Assembly (NCBI RefSeq): GCF_026420845.1
Contig: NZ_JAOWCB010000031.1
Location: 1-64,000 of the forward strand
Direction of reading: 5' to 3'
Length of the DNA: 64,000 bases
Source: Streptomyces sp. PR69
GTDB taxonomy: Bacteria > Actinomycetota > Actinomycetes > Streptomycetales > Streptomycetaceae
Shown here: piece by piece, positions 41,772-50,153 of the stretch
How the letters are laid out: every line of letters begins with the position of its first letter
Position numbering within the stretch: position 1 is the stretch's first letter
The notes under the pieces: generated by a model
Told to the model about the DNA's origin: nothing
Seen by the model: only the letters and a program-made list of their open reading frames with translations
Database searches by the model: none
Made by a program: the position numbers and the translations under genes

Positions 41772-43589
41772 ATGAGCGCACGCGAGGAGGCGGACGCACA
41801 CGGCGCGCCGTCCGCGGACCGCCTGCTGCTGCGCGCCGCCCGGCACAGCGCGGGCCGCACGGCAGGCGTGTTCCTGTGCGCGTCGGCCTCCGCCGCCGTC
41901 TCGCTCGCCCTTCCCGCCGCCCTGGGCCACACCCTCGATCTGCTGCTGCGGCAGCAGCCCGGAGCGCGGACCTGGCTGCCGGTCTGCACGGTCCTTCTCG
42001 CCGCGGAGGTGCTGCTGGACGCGGCCCTCGCCTTCCTGTCCGGGGCGGCGGGCGCGCACTCGACGGCGTGGCTGCGGTCCGCGGGCGTACGGCGGCTGCT
42101 GGCGGCGGCGCCGGACCGGGCCGCGCGCTTCTCCCCCGGCGATGTGGCCACCCGCATGTCGGCGCACGCCACCGAGGCGGGGGCCGCGCCGGCCGCCGCG
42201 GGACAGCTCGCGGCGTCGGTGCTCGCGCCGTCCGGAGCGCTGATCGCCCTCTTCGTGATCGACCCGTGGACCGGGCTGGCGTTCACGGCCGGGCTGCCCG
42301 CGCTGGCGCTGCTGCTGCGCGCCTTCGCCCGGCACTCGTCCGACAGCGTCGCCCGCTATCAGCGCGTCCAGTCCGAGATCGCGTCCCGGCTGCTGGAAGC
42401 CCTGGGCGGGGCGCGGACGATCGCCGCCGCCGGGACGGCCGGCCGGGAGCGGGAGCGGATCCTCGCGCCGCTGGGTGAACTGGCCGTACAGGGGCGGCGC
42501 ATGTGGCGGGTGCACGGCAGCGCGGTGGCACGCAGCGGTGTGCTGATGCCGCTGCTGATCACCGTGGTGCTGGCGGTCGGCGGGGCCGGTGTGGGCTCCG
42601 GCAGGCTCAGCGTCGGCGAGCTGCTGGCGGCCTCCCGTTACGCGGCTCTCGCGGCGGGCGCCGGCGCGGTCGCCGGGCATCTCGGAGCGCTGGTGCGCGG
42701 CAGGGCGGCGGCCCGGCGCACCGCCGAGCTGCTGGCGCTTGAGGCCGTGCGCTACGGGCGGACGCGACTGCCGCGCGGCGGCGCGGGCACGCTCGAACTG
42801 CGCGGGGTACGGGTGGAGCGCGACGGACGGCGGGTGCTCGACGGGGTCGATCTGCTGGTGCCGGGAGGCAGCACCGTGGCCGTCGTGGGGCGTTCGGGGG
42901 CGGGGAAGTCGACGCTGGCGGCGGTCGCCGGACGGCTGGCCGATCCCGACCGGGGCGAGGTGCTCCTCGACGGGGTACGGCTGGACCAGGTGGAGCACCG
43001 GGAGCTGCGGTGCGAGGTCGGGTACGCCTTCGAACGGCCTGTGCTCTTCGGCTGCGCCGTCGGCGACGCGGTGGCCTGGGGGGCCGAGACCGTCTCGCCC
43101 GCGCGGGTCAGGGCGGCGGCGCGGGCCGCGGGCGCGGACGGCTTCCTGCGGCTGCTTCCCCACGGCTATGACACGCCCGTCGGCCGGGTTCCGCTGTCCG
43201 GCGGCGAGCTTCAGCGGCTGGGGCTGGCGCGGGCCTTCGCCCATGCGGGGCGGCTGCTGGTCCTCGACGACGCCACATCCAGTCTGGACACGGCGACCGA
43301 GCGGGAGGTGGTCAGGGCGCTGGTGCGTCAGGTGCGTCCCGGCACCCGGCTGATCGTCGCCCACCGGCCGTCCTCGGCCGCCCGGGCGGATGCGGTGGTG
43401 TGGCTGGAATCCGGGCGGATACGGGCGGTGGGCGGGCACGCCGACCTGTGGCGGAACGCCGCGTACCGTGCCGTGTTCGCCGGTGACGACCCGGCTGCCG
43501 GTGACGGCGCGCTTCCCGGTGACGACGCGTCTCCCGGTGGCGGCGCGCTTCCCGGTGGGGATTCGGCGGAACGGCGGCCTGTCCCATGA
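41772..43589 (+). CDS. ramA: SapB ABC exporter subunit A
   Basis: 605-residue half transporter. Membrane domain about 20-320, then nucleotide-binding domain: Walker A VGRSGAGKST, signature LSGGELQRLGLARAF, Walker B RLLVLDDATSSLD, H-loop VAHRP. The Walker B glutamate is replaced by Asp, as in the degenerate site of heterodimeric exporters, which fits pairing with RamB. The C-terminal tail is a repeat-coded Gly/Asp/Pro segment (four 18-bp units at 43482-43553). The stop overlaps the ramB ATG. GAGGAG sits about 12 bases before the ATG, longer than ideal. Confidence 0.93.
   Translation: MSAREEADAHGAPSADRLLLRAARHSAGRTAGVFLCASASAAVSLALPAALGHTLDLLLRQQPGARTWLPVCTVLLAAEVLLDAALAFLSGAAGAHSTAWLRSAGVRRLLAAAPDRAARFSPGDVATRMSAHATEAGAAPAAAGQLAASVLAPSGALIALFVIDPWTGLAFTAGLPALALLLRAFARHSSDSVARYQRVQSEIASRLLEALGGARTIAAAGTAGRERERILAPLGELAVQGRRMWRVHGSAVARSGVLMPLLITVVLAVGGAGVGSGRLSVGELLAASRYAALAAGAGAVAGHLGALVRGRAAARRTAELLALEAVRYGRTRLPRGGAGTLELRGVRVERDGRRVLDGVDLLVPGGSTVAVVGRSGAGKSTLAAVAGRLADPDRGEVLLDGVRLDQVEHRELRCEVGYAFERPVLFGCAVGDAVAWGAETVSPARVRAAARAAGADGFLRLLPHGYDTPVGRVPLSGGELQRLGLARAFAHAGRLLVLDDATSSLDTATEREVVRALVRQVRPGTRLIVAHRPSSAARADAVVWLESGRIRAVGGHADLWRNAAYRAVFAGDDPAAGDGALPGDDASPGGGALPGGDSAERRPVP
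43482..43553 (+). repeat. four 18-bp tandem repeats at the 3' end of ramA
   Basis: Four units alternating between the forms GGTGACGACCCGGCTGCC and GGTGACGGCGCGCTTCCC, plus a partial fifth. They encode the RamA tail GDDPAAGDGALPGDDASPGGGALPG. In-frame units mean copy number can change without harming the reading frame. Confidence 0.8.
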
Positions 43590-45712
43590 AGCCGATCGCT
43601 GCCGCCCGGGCGGCGACGGCGCAGAAGCTCACCGTCACTTTGGCCCGCGGCCCCGGCGGCCTGGGCGCGGGTGCGGGCGGTGGCGGAACGGACGGCGGGC
43701 GCGGGGCGTCGGCCCGGCTGCTCCCGCAGGCCCGGCGTTTCCTCGCACGCCGCAAGGGCGTGCTGGCCAGGCTGGCGGTGTGGTCGCTGCTGGAGTCCGC
43801 GCAGACGTTCCTCGGCGGCTACTGTCTGGCGCAGGCCCTGGACCGGGGGTTCCTGGCGGGACGCACGGACGTGGGGCTGCTGTGGCTGACGGCCGCCGCG
43901 GTGGCGGTCCTGGCCGGGGGGCCGGTCGTGCGAGGGGTGTTCGCCCAGCTGGCGGAGCTGGTTGAGCCGTTGCGGGACGGTCTGGTCCGCAGAGCCGTGG
44001 CCGTCGCGCTGCACGAGGCGACCGAGGGCGGCGCGGCGCGGGCGGCGACGCGGGGGCACAGCGCGGTCGTCTCGCGGCTGACGCACCAGACTGAGATCGC
44101 CCGGGACTCCTTCGCCGGACTCGTCTTCACCGCCCGGTCGTTCGTGTTCACCGCCGCGGGCGCACTGGCCGGTCTGGTCTCGCTCGCACCGCAGCTGCTC
44201 GTGGTCGTACTGCCGCCGCTGGCCGCGGGACTGCTGCTGTTCCTCGCCACGCTGCGGCCGATGGCGGCGGCCCAGCGGCGGTTCCTGGACCGCGACGAGG
44301 CGTTCGCCGAACTGGCCGGGTCCTTGCGGACCGGGCTGCGGGACATCGTGGCGTGCGGCACGCAGCCCGCCATGGAGCAGGAGGCACAGCACCTGATCGG
44401 GCAGGCGGCGGCAGCGGCGCGGTCGCTGGCCCGCTGGGCGGCCGTCCGCACGCTGGCACTGGGCGTGGCCGGGCAGCTTCCCGTCCTCGTGCTGCTGGCC
44501 GCCACCCCGTGGCTGCTGGAGCAGGGCGTCACCGCGGGCGCGCTGCTGGGCGCGCTCGCCTATCTGGCGCAGGCGCTGCTGCCCGCGCTCCATGCGCTGA
44601 TGACGGCGGTGGGGGCGGCGGGGGCGCGGCTGCTGGTGGTGCTCGACCGCCTGGCCGGTCAGCAGCCGCCCATGCCGGCGGAGGCCGGGGCCCGCGCGGC
44701 GGACCGGGGGGCTTCTCCCCCGCCCCTCCCCCTGTGCCCTGGGGGCGTGGGGGACCCCCACATCCCGCAACCGGGGGCACGCCCCCAGACCCCCCGTACG
44801 GCCTTCGGCCGTGTCCTCAAACGCCGGACGGGCTGGATCTTCCGGCCCGTCCGGGACAGTTCGAGGCGCGAGGGGCCGCGCAGTCCGGCTTCGTCCGGGG
44901 GTACCCCCGGACGAAATCCGGAGCAGACTGAGGCACGGGGGTCCGGGGGCGGAGCCCCCGGAAACGGGGTCCGGGGCGGAGCCCCGGCGGCAAGCGGCCC
45001 GGCGGTCGAGTGCCGGGCGGTGACCGTGTCGTACGGGCCGCGTACCCGCCCGGTCGTGAATCGTCTCGATCTGACGGTGCGGGCCGGCGAGCACCTCGCC
45101 GTCGTGGGGCCGAGCGGGGCCGGCAAGTCCACGCTGACGCATGTGCTGTCCGGACTGCTCACCCCTGACGAGGGGGCCGTATGGCTGGCGGGAGAGCCGG
45201 TCGACGCCATGACCGCGGCCGAACTGGCGCAGCGGCGTGTGCTCATACCGCAACAGGCGTATCTGTTCACGGGCACCGTCCGTGAGAACCTCTTGCAGCT
45301 GAACCCCGACGCCTCCTCCAGCGACGGGGCAGCGGCCGTGGACGCCCTGGGGCTCGGCCCGCTGACAGCCCGCATCGGCGGTCTGGACGCCATGCTCGAC
45401 CCGGCTGTGCTTTCCGAAGGCGAACGTCAACTGCTGTGCCTGGCGCGGGCCTACGCCGCACCCGCCCCGCTGCTCATCCTGGACGAGGCCACCTGTCATC
45501 TCGATCCGGCGGCCGAGGCGCGGGCCGAACGTGCGCTGGCCGAACGGCCCGGAACGCTGCTGGTGGTGGCGCATCGGCTGTCGTCCGCCCGCCGCGCGGA
45601 CCGCGTTCTCGTACTGGACCCGGCGGGGGCCGTGTGCGGCACGCACGAGGAGCTGCTGCGCCGGTCGGCCCGCTACCGCGAGCTCTTCGCCCACTGGCAG
45701 GGCGGACCCTGA
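43586..45712 (+). CDS. ramB: SapB ABC exporter subunit B, with in-frame repeat insertion
   Basis: 708-residue half transporter, about 100 longer than usual. Membrane domain about 50-360; nucleotide-binding domain about 475-700 with Walker A VGPSGAGKST, signature LSEGERQLLCLARAY, Walker B PLLILDEATCHLD (Glu intact) and H-loop VAHRLSS. Between the two domains residues about 373-470 are a Pro/Gly/Arg-rich stretch coded by a copy of a dispersed intergenic repeat (44704-44995). The copy keeps the frame, so a full-length protein is possible, but the linker is abnormal. The gene starts in an ATGA overlap with ramA and ends 15 bases from convergent ramR. Confidence 0.92.
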   Translation: MKPIAAARAATAQKLTVTLARGPGGLGAGAGGGGTDGGRGASARLLPQARRFLARRKGVLARLAVWSLLESAQTFLGGYCLAQALDRGFLAGRTDVGLLWLTAAAVAVLAGGPVVRGVFAQLAELVEPLRDGLVRRAVAVALHEATEGGAARAATRGHSAVVSRLTHQTEIARDSFAGLVFTARSFVFTAAGALAGLVSLAPQLLVVVLPPLAAGLLLFLATLRPMAAAQRRFLDRDEAFAELAGSLRTGLRDIVACGTQPAMEQEAQHLIGQAAAAARSLARWAAVRTLALGVAGQLPVLVLLAATPWLLEQGVTAGALLGALAYLAQALLPALHALMTAVGAAGARLLVVLDRLAGQQPPMPAEAGARAADRGASPPPLPLCPGGVGDPHIPQPGARPQTPRTAFGRVLKRRTGWIFRPVRDSSRREGPRSPASSGGTPGRNPEQTEARGSGGGAPGNGVRGGAPAASGPAVECRAVTVSYGPRTRPVVNRLDLTVRAGEHLAVVGPSGAGKSTLTHVLSGLLTPDEGAVWLAGEPVDAMTAAELAQRRVLIPQQAYLFTGTVRENLLQLNPDASSSDGAAAVDALGLGPLTARIGGLDAMLDPAVLSEGERQLLCLARAYAAPAPLLILDEATCHLDPAAEARAERALAERPGTLLVVAHRLSSARRADRVLVLDPAGAVCGTHEELLRRSARYRELFAHWQGGP
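44704..44995 (-). repeat. dispersed GC-rich repeat inserted inside ramB
   Basis: ~290-bp block within ramB. Read on the minus strand it gives GGGGCTCCGCCCC, GACCCCGTTTCCGGGGGC, CTCCGCCCCCG and GGACACGGCCGAAGGCCGT, the same modules in the same order as the intergenic block at 51,660-52,010. A 26-bp perfect palindrome centred on GGGGTACCCC lies at 44890-44915. The block has no stop in the ramB frame. Confidence 0.85.
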
Positions 45713-45727
45713 GCGGGGGCGGGCCGG

Positions 45728-46414
45728 TCACATCCAGCCCGCGCTCTGGGAGATGCGGATCGCGTCAACCCGGTTGCGCGCGCCGACCTTGCGGGTGGCC
45801 GCCGCCATGTAGTTGCGCACCGTCCCGCGCGACAGATGAAGCGAGACCGCTATCTCGGCGATCGACGCCCCGTGGGCCGCCTGGGTCAGCACGGCGAGCT
45901 CCCTCGGGGTCAGCGGCATCTGGGCGGCCTGCAGAAAGCCGAAGGCGAGCGATTCGTCGATGAACCGCTCGCCTTGCGCGACCTGGTGGACGGCCTGCAG
46001 TAATCGGCGCGGCGAGCCCTGCTTGTCGACGTACCCGACCGCGCCGGCGTCGAAGGCACGCCGCAGCGTGCCGGGGCGCTGCGGCGCGGCGAGCACCACC
46101 AGGGCGCCTGCGGTGCGGCGCGTTCCGGACCGGTCGGCCACCCCGGCGGCGGCCGCGGCTCCCGTACCGGCACCCCTACCGGCTCCCGTACGGGCGCCTG
46201 GGAGGGCCGCCGCCCCCAGGCAGTCGGCGTCCGCGACGCAGACGTCCACGTTCCCGTCTCCGCCCCCGTCCCCGTCCCCGTCCGCGGCATCGCCGCCGCG
46301 CCAGGCGGCGTCCCAGGAAGCGGAGGAAACCTCCAGCGAGCAGTCCGACGTGAGCAGGGCTTCCAGCGCGGACCTCAACAGCCGCTCCTCATGCACAACC
46401 AAGACACGGATCAT
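45728..46414 (-). CDS. ramR: response regulator controlling the ram operon
   Basis: 228-residue NarL/FixJ-type regulator. The receiver-like N-terminal domain has HEERLLRSALEALL in place of the acidic pair, VDVCVADADC with candidate Asp residues, and VGYVDKQGSP with the conserved Lys. The C-terminal LuxR-type HTH reads LTPRELAVLTQAAHGASIAEIAVSLHLSRGTVRNY. The receiver is interrupted by Asp/Gly- and Gly/Thr/Ala-rich low-complexity segments (about residues 45-95). RamR activates ramC transcription. The ATG at 46414 is preferred over 46420 because GAAGGG lies at proper distance. Confidence 0.9.
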   Translation of the reverse strand: MIRVLVVHEERLLRSALEALLTSDCSLEVSSASWDAAWRGGDAADGDGDGGGDGNVDVCVADADCLGAAALPGARTGAGRGAGTGAAAAAGVADRSGTRRTAGALVVLAAPQRPGTLRRAFDAGAVGYVDKQGSPRRLLQAVHQVAQGERFIDESLAFGFLQAAQMPLTPRELAVLTQAAHGASIAEIAVSLHLSRGTVRNYMAAATRKVGARNRVDAIRISQSAGWM

Positions 46415-46601
46415 TGCCATCCCTTCGCGTCTGCAACGCAGTTATTGTGCAGACCGCGGCGACCGCCCGCGACCCCGCACCACCTCCTGCCCAGGCCGAC
46501 CCGGCCGCAACACATCGATCCGTGTGACCACATGCACACACAGCGGAGCGGCGGCCTCGTGGCGGCTGCCGCGCGTTCCGCCGGTTCCGGCATGGGGGCT
46601 G

Positions 46602-46618
46602 TTTGCCGGATCGGCAAA
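46602..46618. promoter_or_regulatory. inverted repeat TTTGCCG-GAT-CGGCAAA
   Basis: Perfect 7-3-7 inverted repeat in the 298-base gap between ramR and the flavoprotein gene, 95 bases before that gene's ATG. Possible operator for either divergent gene. Nothing else is supported in this gap. Confidence 0.4.
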
Positions 46619-46712
46619 GAACATTGCTCTGCCCAGGAGAGTGAGCGCACCATCTCCGCATCTTCGGAAACGGAGGTACGGCGCATGATGGGATGGAATG
46701 GGAGCAATAGTG

Positions 46713-47753
46713 ATGAAAACCTCACAGGATGGCGAGAAGCGCTACGACGTCGTGGTCGTGGGCGGCGGGGCGGCCGGTCTCAGCGGGGCGCTGACGCTGG
46801 GGCGTGCACGGCGGTCGGTCGTGGTGGTGGACGCGGGCGAGCCGCGCAACGCGCCTGCCGAAGGCGTGCATGGCTATCTGGGCCGGGAGGGTGTCGACCC
46901 GCGTGAGCTGCTGGCCGCCGGGCGGGCCGAGGTGCGGCGCTACGGCGGGGTGTTCCGGGATGCGTCGGCCGTGGCGGTGGAGCGCTGCGACGACGGAGGG
47001 TTCCGGATCGCCCTGGACGACGGGGGCGCGGTGCACGGCAGGCGGCTGCTGGTGACCGCGGGGCTGGTGGACGAGCTGCCCGAGGTGCCGGGGCTGGCCG
47101 CGCTGTGGGGCAAGGACGTGCTGCACTGCCCGTACTGCCATGGCTGGGAGGTGCGGGACCAGCCGGTCGGGGTGCTGGCGACGGGGCCGCTCGCGGTGCG
47201 GCAGGCGCTGCTGTGGCGGCAGTGGAGCGAGGATGTGACCTACTTCCGGCACACCGCGCCCGAGCCTGACGAGGAGCAGTACGAGCAGCTCGCCGCGCGG
47301 GGCATCGGCGTCGTGGAGGGCGAGGTGGCGGCGGTGGAGACGGCTGCCGGCGGCAGGCTGAGCGGAGTGCGGCTGGCGGGCGGAACGACTGTGCCGTGCC
47401 GGGCGCTTGCCGTCGCCCCGCGTTTCACCGCACGGGTCGGCTTCCTCGCCCCGCTCGGGCTGGAGCCGGTCGAGCAGGAGTCGAACGGCCATGTCATCGG
47501 CAGTGCCCTGGCCGTGGACGCCTCGGGGGCGACGGCCGTCCCGGGCGTATGGGCAGCCGGCAACGCCGTCCAGCTGATGGAGCAGGTCGTGGGCGTCGCC
47601 GCGGCGGGGGCGCGGACCGCCGCGGCCGTCAACGCGGACCTGGTCGCGGAGGAGACCCGCCGGGCCGTGGCCGCCCGCCGCGGGCCGTTCTCCCCGGAGA
47701 GCGAACGGGCGGTGTGCGAGCGGGTGCTCGGGGCCCGGCGGCACGGCCTCTGA
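46713..47753 (+). CDS. thioredoxin-reductase-like FAD oxidoreductase (CPYC type)
   Basis: 346-residue two-dinucleotide-fold flavoprotein. The FAD site is VVVVGGGAAGLSGALTLGRARRSVVVVDAG, the redox site CPYCHGWEV and the C-terminal FAD loop GVWAAGNAV. CPYCHG-type cysteine pairs, instead of CATC, occur in a subgroup that includes dithiol oxidases of disulfide natural products and other uncharacterised reductases. The start is ATG 46713 with GGGAGC upstream; the frame is open from 46698. It is divergent from ramR, which may be only neighbourhood. Confidence 0.87.
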   Translation: MKTSQDGEKRYDVVVVGGGAAGLSGALTLGRARRSVVVVDAGEPRNAPAEGVHGYLGREGVDPRELLAAGRAEVRRYGGVFRDASAVAVERCDDGGFRIALDDGGAVHGRRLLVTAGLVDELPEVPGLAALWGKDVLHCPYCHGWEVRDQPVGVLATGPLAVRQALLWRQWSEDVTYFRHTAPEPDEEQYEQLAARGIGVVEGEVAAVETAAGGRLSGVRLAGGTTVPCRALAVAPRFTARVGFLAPLGLEPVEQESNGHVIGSALAVDASGATAVPGVWAAGNAVQLMEQVVGVAAAGARTAAAVNADLVAEETRRAVAARRGPFSPESERAVCERVLGARRHGL

Positions 47754-47838
47754 CCGCGCGCGGCCGGCGGTGAGACGCACGGTGCGCTGCCGACGGCCCG
47801 CCGCTCGGCCCATGGGCGGCGCACCGGTGCGGTCGTGG

Positions 47839-48648
47839 TCATCCGCTTTCCCCGGCCTGCCGCTCCGCCGCGAGCCCGGCTGGGCGGCCGCCGCTCTGGC
47901 TCAGCATGTCGACCAGGCGGAGGACCTCCATCGGGAGCGGGAAGATGAGGGTGGAGTTCCGCTCGCTGGAGATCTCGCTCATGGTGGAGAGGATGCGCAG
48001 ATGCATCGCGGCCGGGTGGCCTTCAAGGCGTACCGCCGCGTCCGCCAGGGTCTCGGCGGCCTCGAACTCGCCCTTGGCGTGGATGACCTTGGCACGCCGG
48101 TCGCGCTCCGCCTCGGCCTGGCGGGCCATGGCCCGGCGCATGGCCTCGGGCAGTTCGACGTCCTTGACCTCGACCAGGGTGACCTTGACGCCCCAGGGGT
48201 TGGTGACCTCGTCGATGATCTGCTGGAGCCGCTGGTTGATCTCGTCGCGGTTGACCAGCAGCTCATCCAGGTCGACCTGGCCGAGGATGCTGCGCAGCGT
48301 CGTCTGGGCGATCTGCGAGGTGCCCTTGACATGGTCTTCTATGGCGACGACGGAGCGGTTGGGGTCGACGACGTTGAAGTAGGTCACGGCGTTGACGCGC
48401 ACGGTGACGTTGTCCTTGGTGATGACGTCCTGCGGCGGGATGTCCATGGTGACCGTGCGCAGGGAGACCCGTACCAGCCGGTCGACGACGGGGATGATGA
48501 AGAACAGCCCCGGTCCTTTCGCGCCGATGATCCGGCCGAGACGGAAGATCACCCCGCGCTCGTACTCGGGCACGATCTTCACGGACATCATCAGCAGAAG
48601 CAGCACGATGAGGGCCGCGACGGCGATGCCTGTCCAGGCGGCGTTCAT
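47839..48648 (-). CDS. slipin/SPFH (band 7) membrane protein
   Basis: 269-residue stomatin-like protein. One N-terminal membrane span (about 5-23) is followed by the SPFH domain starting KIVPEYERGVIFRLGRIIGAKGPGLFFIIP, then a coiled-coil rich in Ala/Glu/Arg (about 175-230). It organises membrane microdomains, often with its NfeD partner. The ATG overlaps the NfeD stop by four bases, confirming an operon nfeD-slipin. No other features. Confidence 0.93.
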   Translation of the reverse strand: MNAAWTGIAVAALIVLLLLMMSVKIVPEYERGVIFRLGRIIGAKGPGLFFIIPVVDRLVRVSLRTVTMDIPPQDVITKDNVTVRVNAVTYFNVVDPNRSVVAIEDHVKGTSQIAQTTLRSILGQVDLDELLVNRDEINQRLQQIIDEVTNPWGVKVTLVEVKDVELPEAMRRAMARQAEAERDRRAKVIHAKGEFEAAETLADAAVRLEGHPAAMHLRILSTMSEISSERNSTLIFPLPMEVLRLVDMLSQSGGRPAGLAAERQAGESG

Positions 48649-50033
48649 GACGGACTCTCCTTCGGGTGTGACGGACTCCGGCCGGGGGGAGGCGCGGGTT
48701 CTACGACGAGATCCAGGTCCTCGCGGGCGACGACGCGCACCCATGCGCCGTTCACCAGGGGGCTGCCGTCGCGGCTGCGGACCGTCCACCAGGCCCCTTC
48801 GAGCAGCACCTGGGCCCGGTCGCCCCGGGCGGCGGCGACCGTCGCCTCCTGGCCGATCAGCACGTCCCCGCCGCTGGTGACGGGGGCGCGCCGGGCCCGC
48901 CAGGCGAGGCGTCCCGCGAGGAGGGAGCCCCCGCCGACGACGAGGGCGGTCGGCCACAGGACGGCGGGGTCGACGCCCGTCTCGCCGCGGAAGAGGAAGA
49001 CGCCGGAGAGCACCAGGGCGACGGTTCCCCCGGCGGCGAACACTCCGACGCCGGGTGTCAGCACCTCTCCGGCGAAGAGCGCCGCGGCCAGTCCGAGCAG
49101 GAGCAGGCCGGCCGCGTTGAACGGCAGCACGCTCAGGGCGACGAAGCCGAGGATGAGCAGGACCACCCCGATGATGCCGCCGAAGCCCATGCCGGGGCTG
49201 GCCAGTTCGTAGATCACGGCGAGGGTGCCGAGCGACAGGAAGAGAAAGGCCAGTTCGGGGCTGGCGAGGAATTGCCGTATCTCGCCGAAGAAGCCGAGGT
49301 CGTACTCCTCGATCTGCGCGCCCTCCGTGTGCAGCACGGTCTGCTGGCCCTGCGCGAGGGTCACGGTCCGTCCGTCGACAGCGGCGAGCAACTCGGTGCG
49401 GGAGGCCGCGGTGATGTCGGTGACGCCTCGCCGCAGCGCCTCCCGGTCGGACACGGAGAGCCCGTCGCGGACCATGTCGTCGGCGAACTCCACACTGCGG
49501 CCGCGCTGCTCGGCGATCGCGACGGCGAACGCGGCGGAGTCGTTCACCACCTTCTCGCTGGCGGTCTCGCCCTCGCCGGTGACGGGTGTCCCCGCGCCGA
49601 TGTGGGTGCCGGGCGCCATGGCCGCGATATGGGCGGCCATGGTGATGTACGCGCCCGCCGACGCGGCGCGCGCTCCGGAGGGGGTGACGTACACGATCAC
49701 GGGGACATCGGCGCCGAAGAACCCCTGGACGATCTCCCGGGTCGAGGTGAGGAGCCCGCCCGGGGTGTTCAGCTCGACGAGGAGCGCCGCGTGGCCCTCG
49801 CGCTCCGCCTCGCGTATGCCGTCCTCGATATGGGCGGCGATGACCGGTGTGATGGTGTCGTCGACACGGGTGGCCAGGACGGTGGGGCGGTCCTGCGGCT
49901 GTGCGGGGCGGTCCGCGGCGGCGGGCAGGGCGAGCAGACAGACGAGCAGCGTCAGCAGCGCCCGCACGGACAGCCGCAGGGCTGCCGGCGTGAGGCGCGC
50001 CGGGGCCGGGCATTGCTGCTGCACGGTGCCCAC
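48645..50033 (-). CDS. NfeD-type membrane-bound serine protease (ClpP-class)
   Basis: 462-residue protein. Signal peptide (about 1-40), then a ClpP-class/SppA-like protease domain with NTPGGLLTSTREIVQ, VTPSGARAASAGAYI (catalytic Ser in SAGAYI) and a Lys-dyad region near ASEKVVND. Four or five membrane spans follow (about 265-365) and then an NfeD OB-fold at the C-terminus (about 390-450). Partners with slipin in proteolysis of membrane-associated substrates. GTG start at 50033. The 120 bases between it and the DUF1275 remnant hold nothing supported. Confidence 0.92.
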   Translation of the reverse strand: MGTVQQQCPAPARLTPAALRLSVRALLTLLVCLLALPAAADRPAQPQDRPTVLATRVDDTITPVIAAHIEDGIREAEREGHAALLVELNTPGGLLTSTREIVQGFFGADVPVIVYVTPSGARAASAGAYITMAAHIAAMAPGTHIGAGTPVTGEGETASEKVVNDSAAFAVAIAEQRGRSVEFADDMVRDGLSVSDREALRRGVTDITAASRTELLAAVDGRTVTLAQGQQTVLHTEGAQIEEYDLGFFGEIRQFLASPELAFLFLSLGTLAVIYELASPGMGFGGIIGVVLLILGFVALSVLPFNAAGLLLLGLAAALFAGEVLTPGVGVFAAGGTVALVLSGVFLFRGETGVDPAVLWPTALVVGGGSLLAGRLAWRARRAPVTSGGDVLIGQEATVAAARGDRAQVLLEGAWWTVRSRDGSPLVNGAWVRVVAREDLDLVVEPAPPPGRSPSHPKESPS

Positions 50034-50153
50034 CGTCCTATCGCCGGGGATGGGCGGGTACCCGTGCGAGGTGGCGGCATGCGGACGGTGGCGTACGGGC
50101 GGGGCCGGCGGGGCGTGCGTGTCGGGGGCGTACGGGCGGGCGGGGCGCGGTCA

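Noticed and set aside
38660..42286. 1208-codon minus-strand frame opposite ramC, ramS and part of ramA
   Set aside because: Antisense shadow of real genes; composition is not protein-like and there is no start context.
44704..44995. ramB as a frameshifted pseudogene
   Set aside because: The frame stays open through the repeat and the ATPase domain downstream is intact, so it is an in-frame insertion.
46414..46420. ATG 46420 as ramR start
   Set aside because: The ribosome-binding site would touch it; ATG 46414 has proper spacing.
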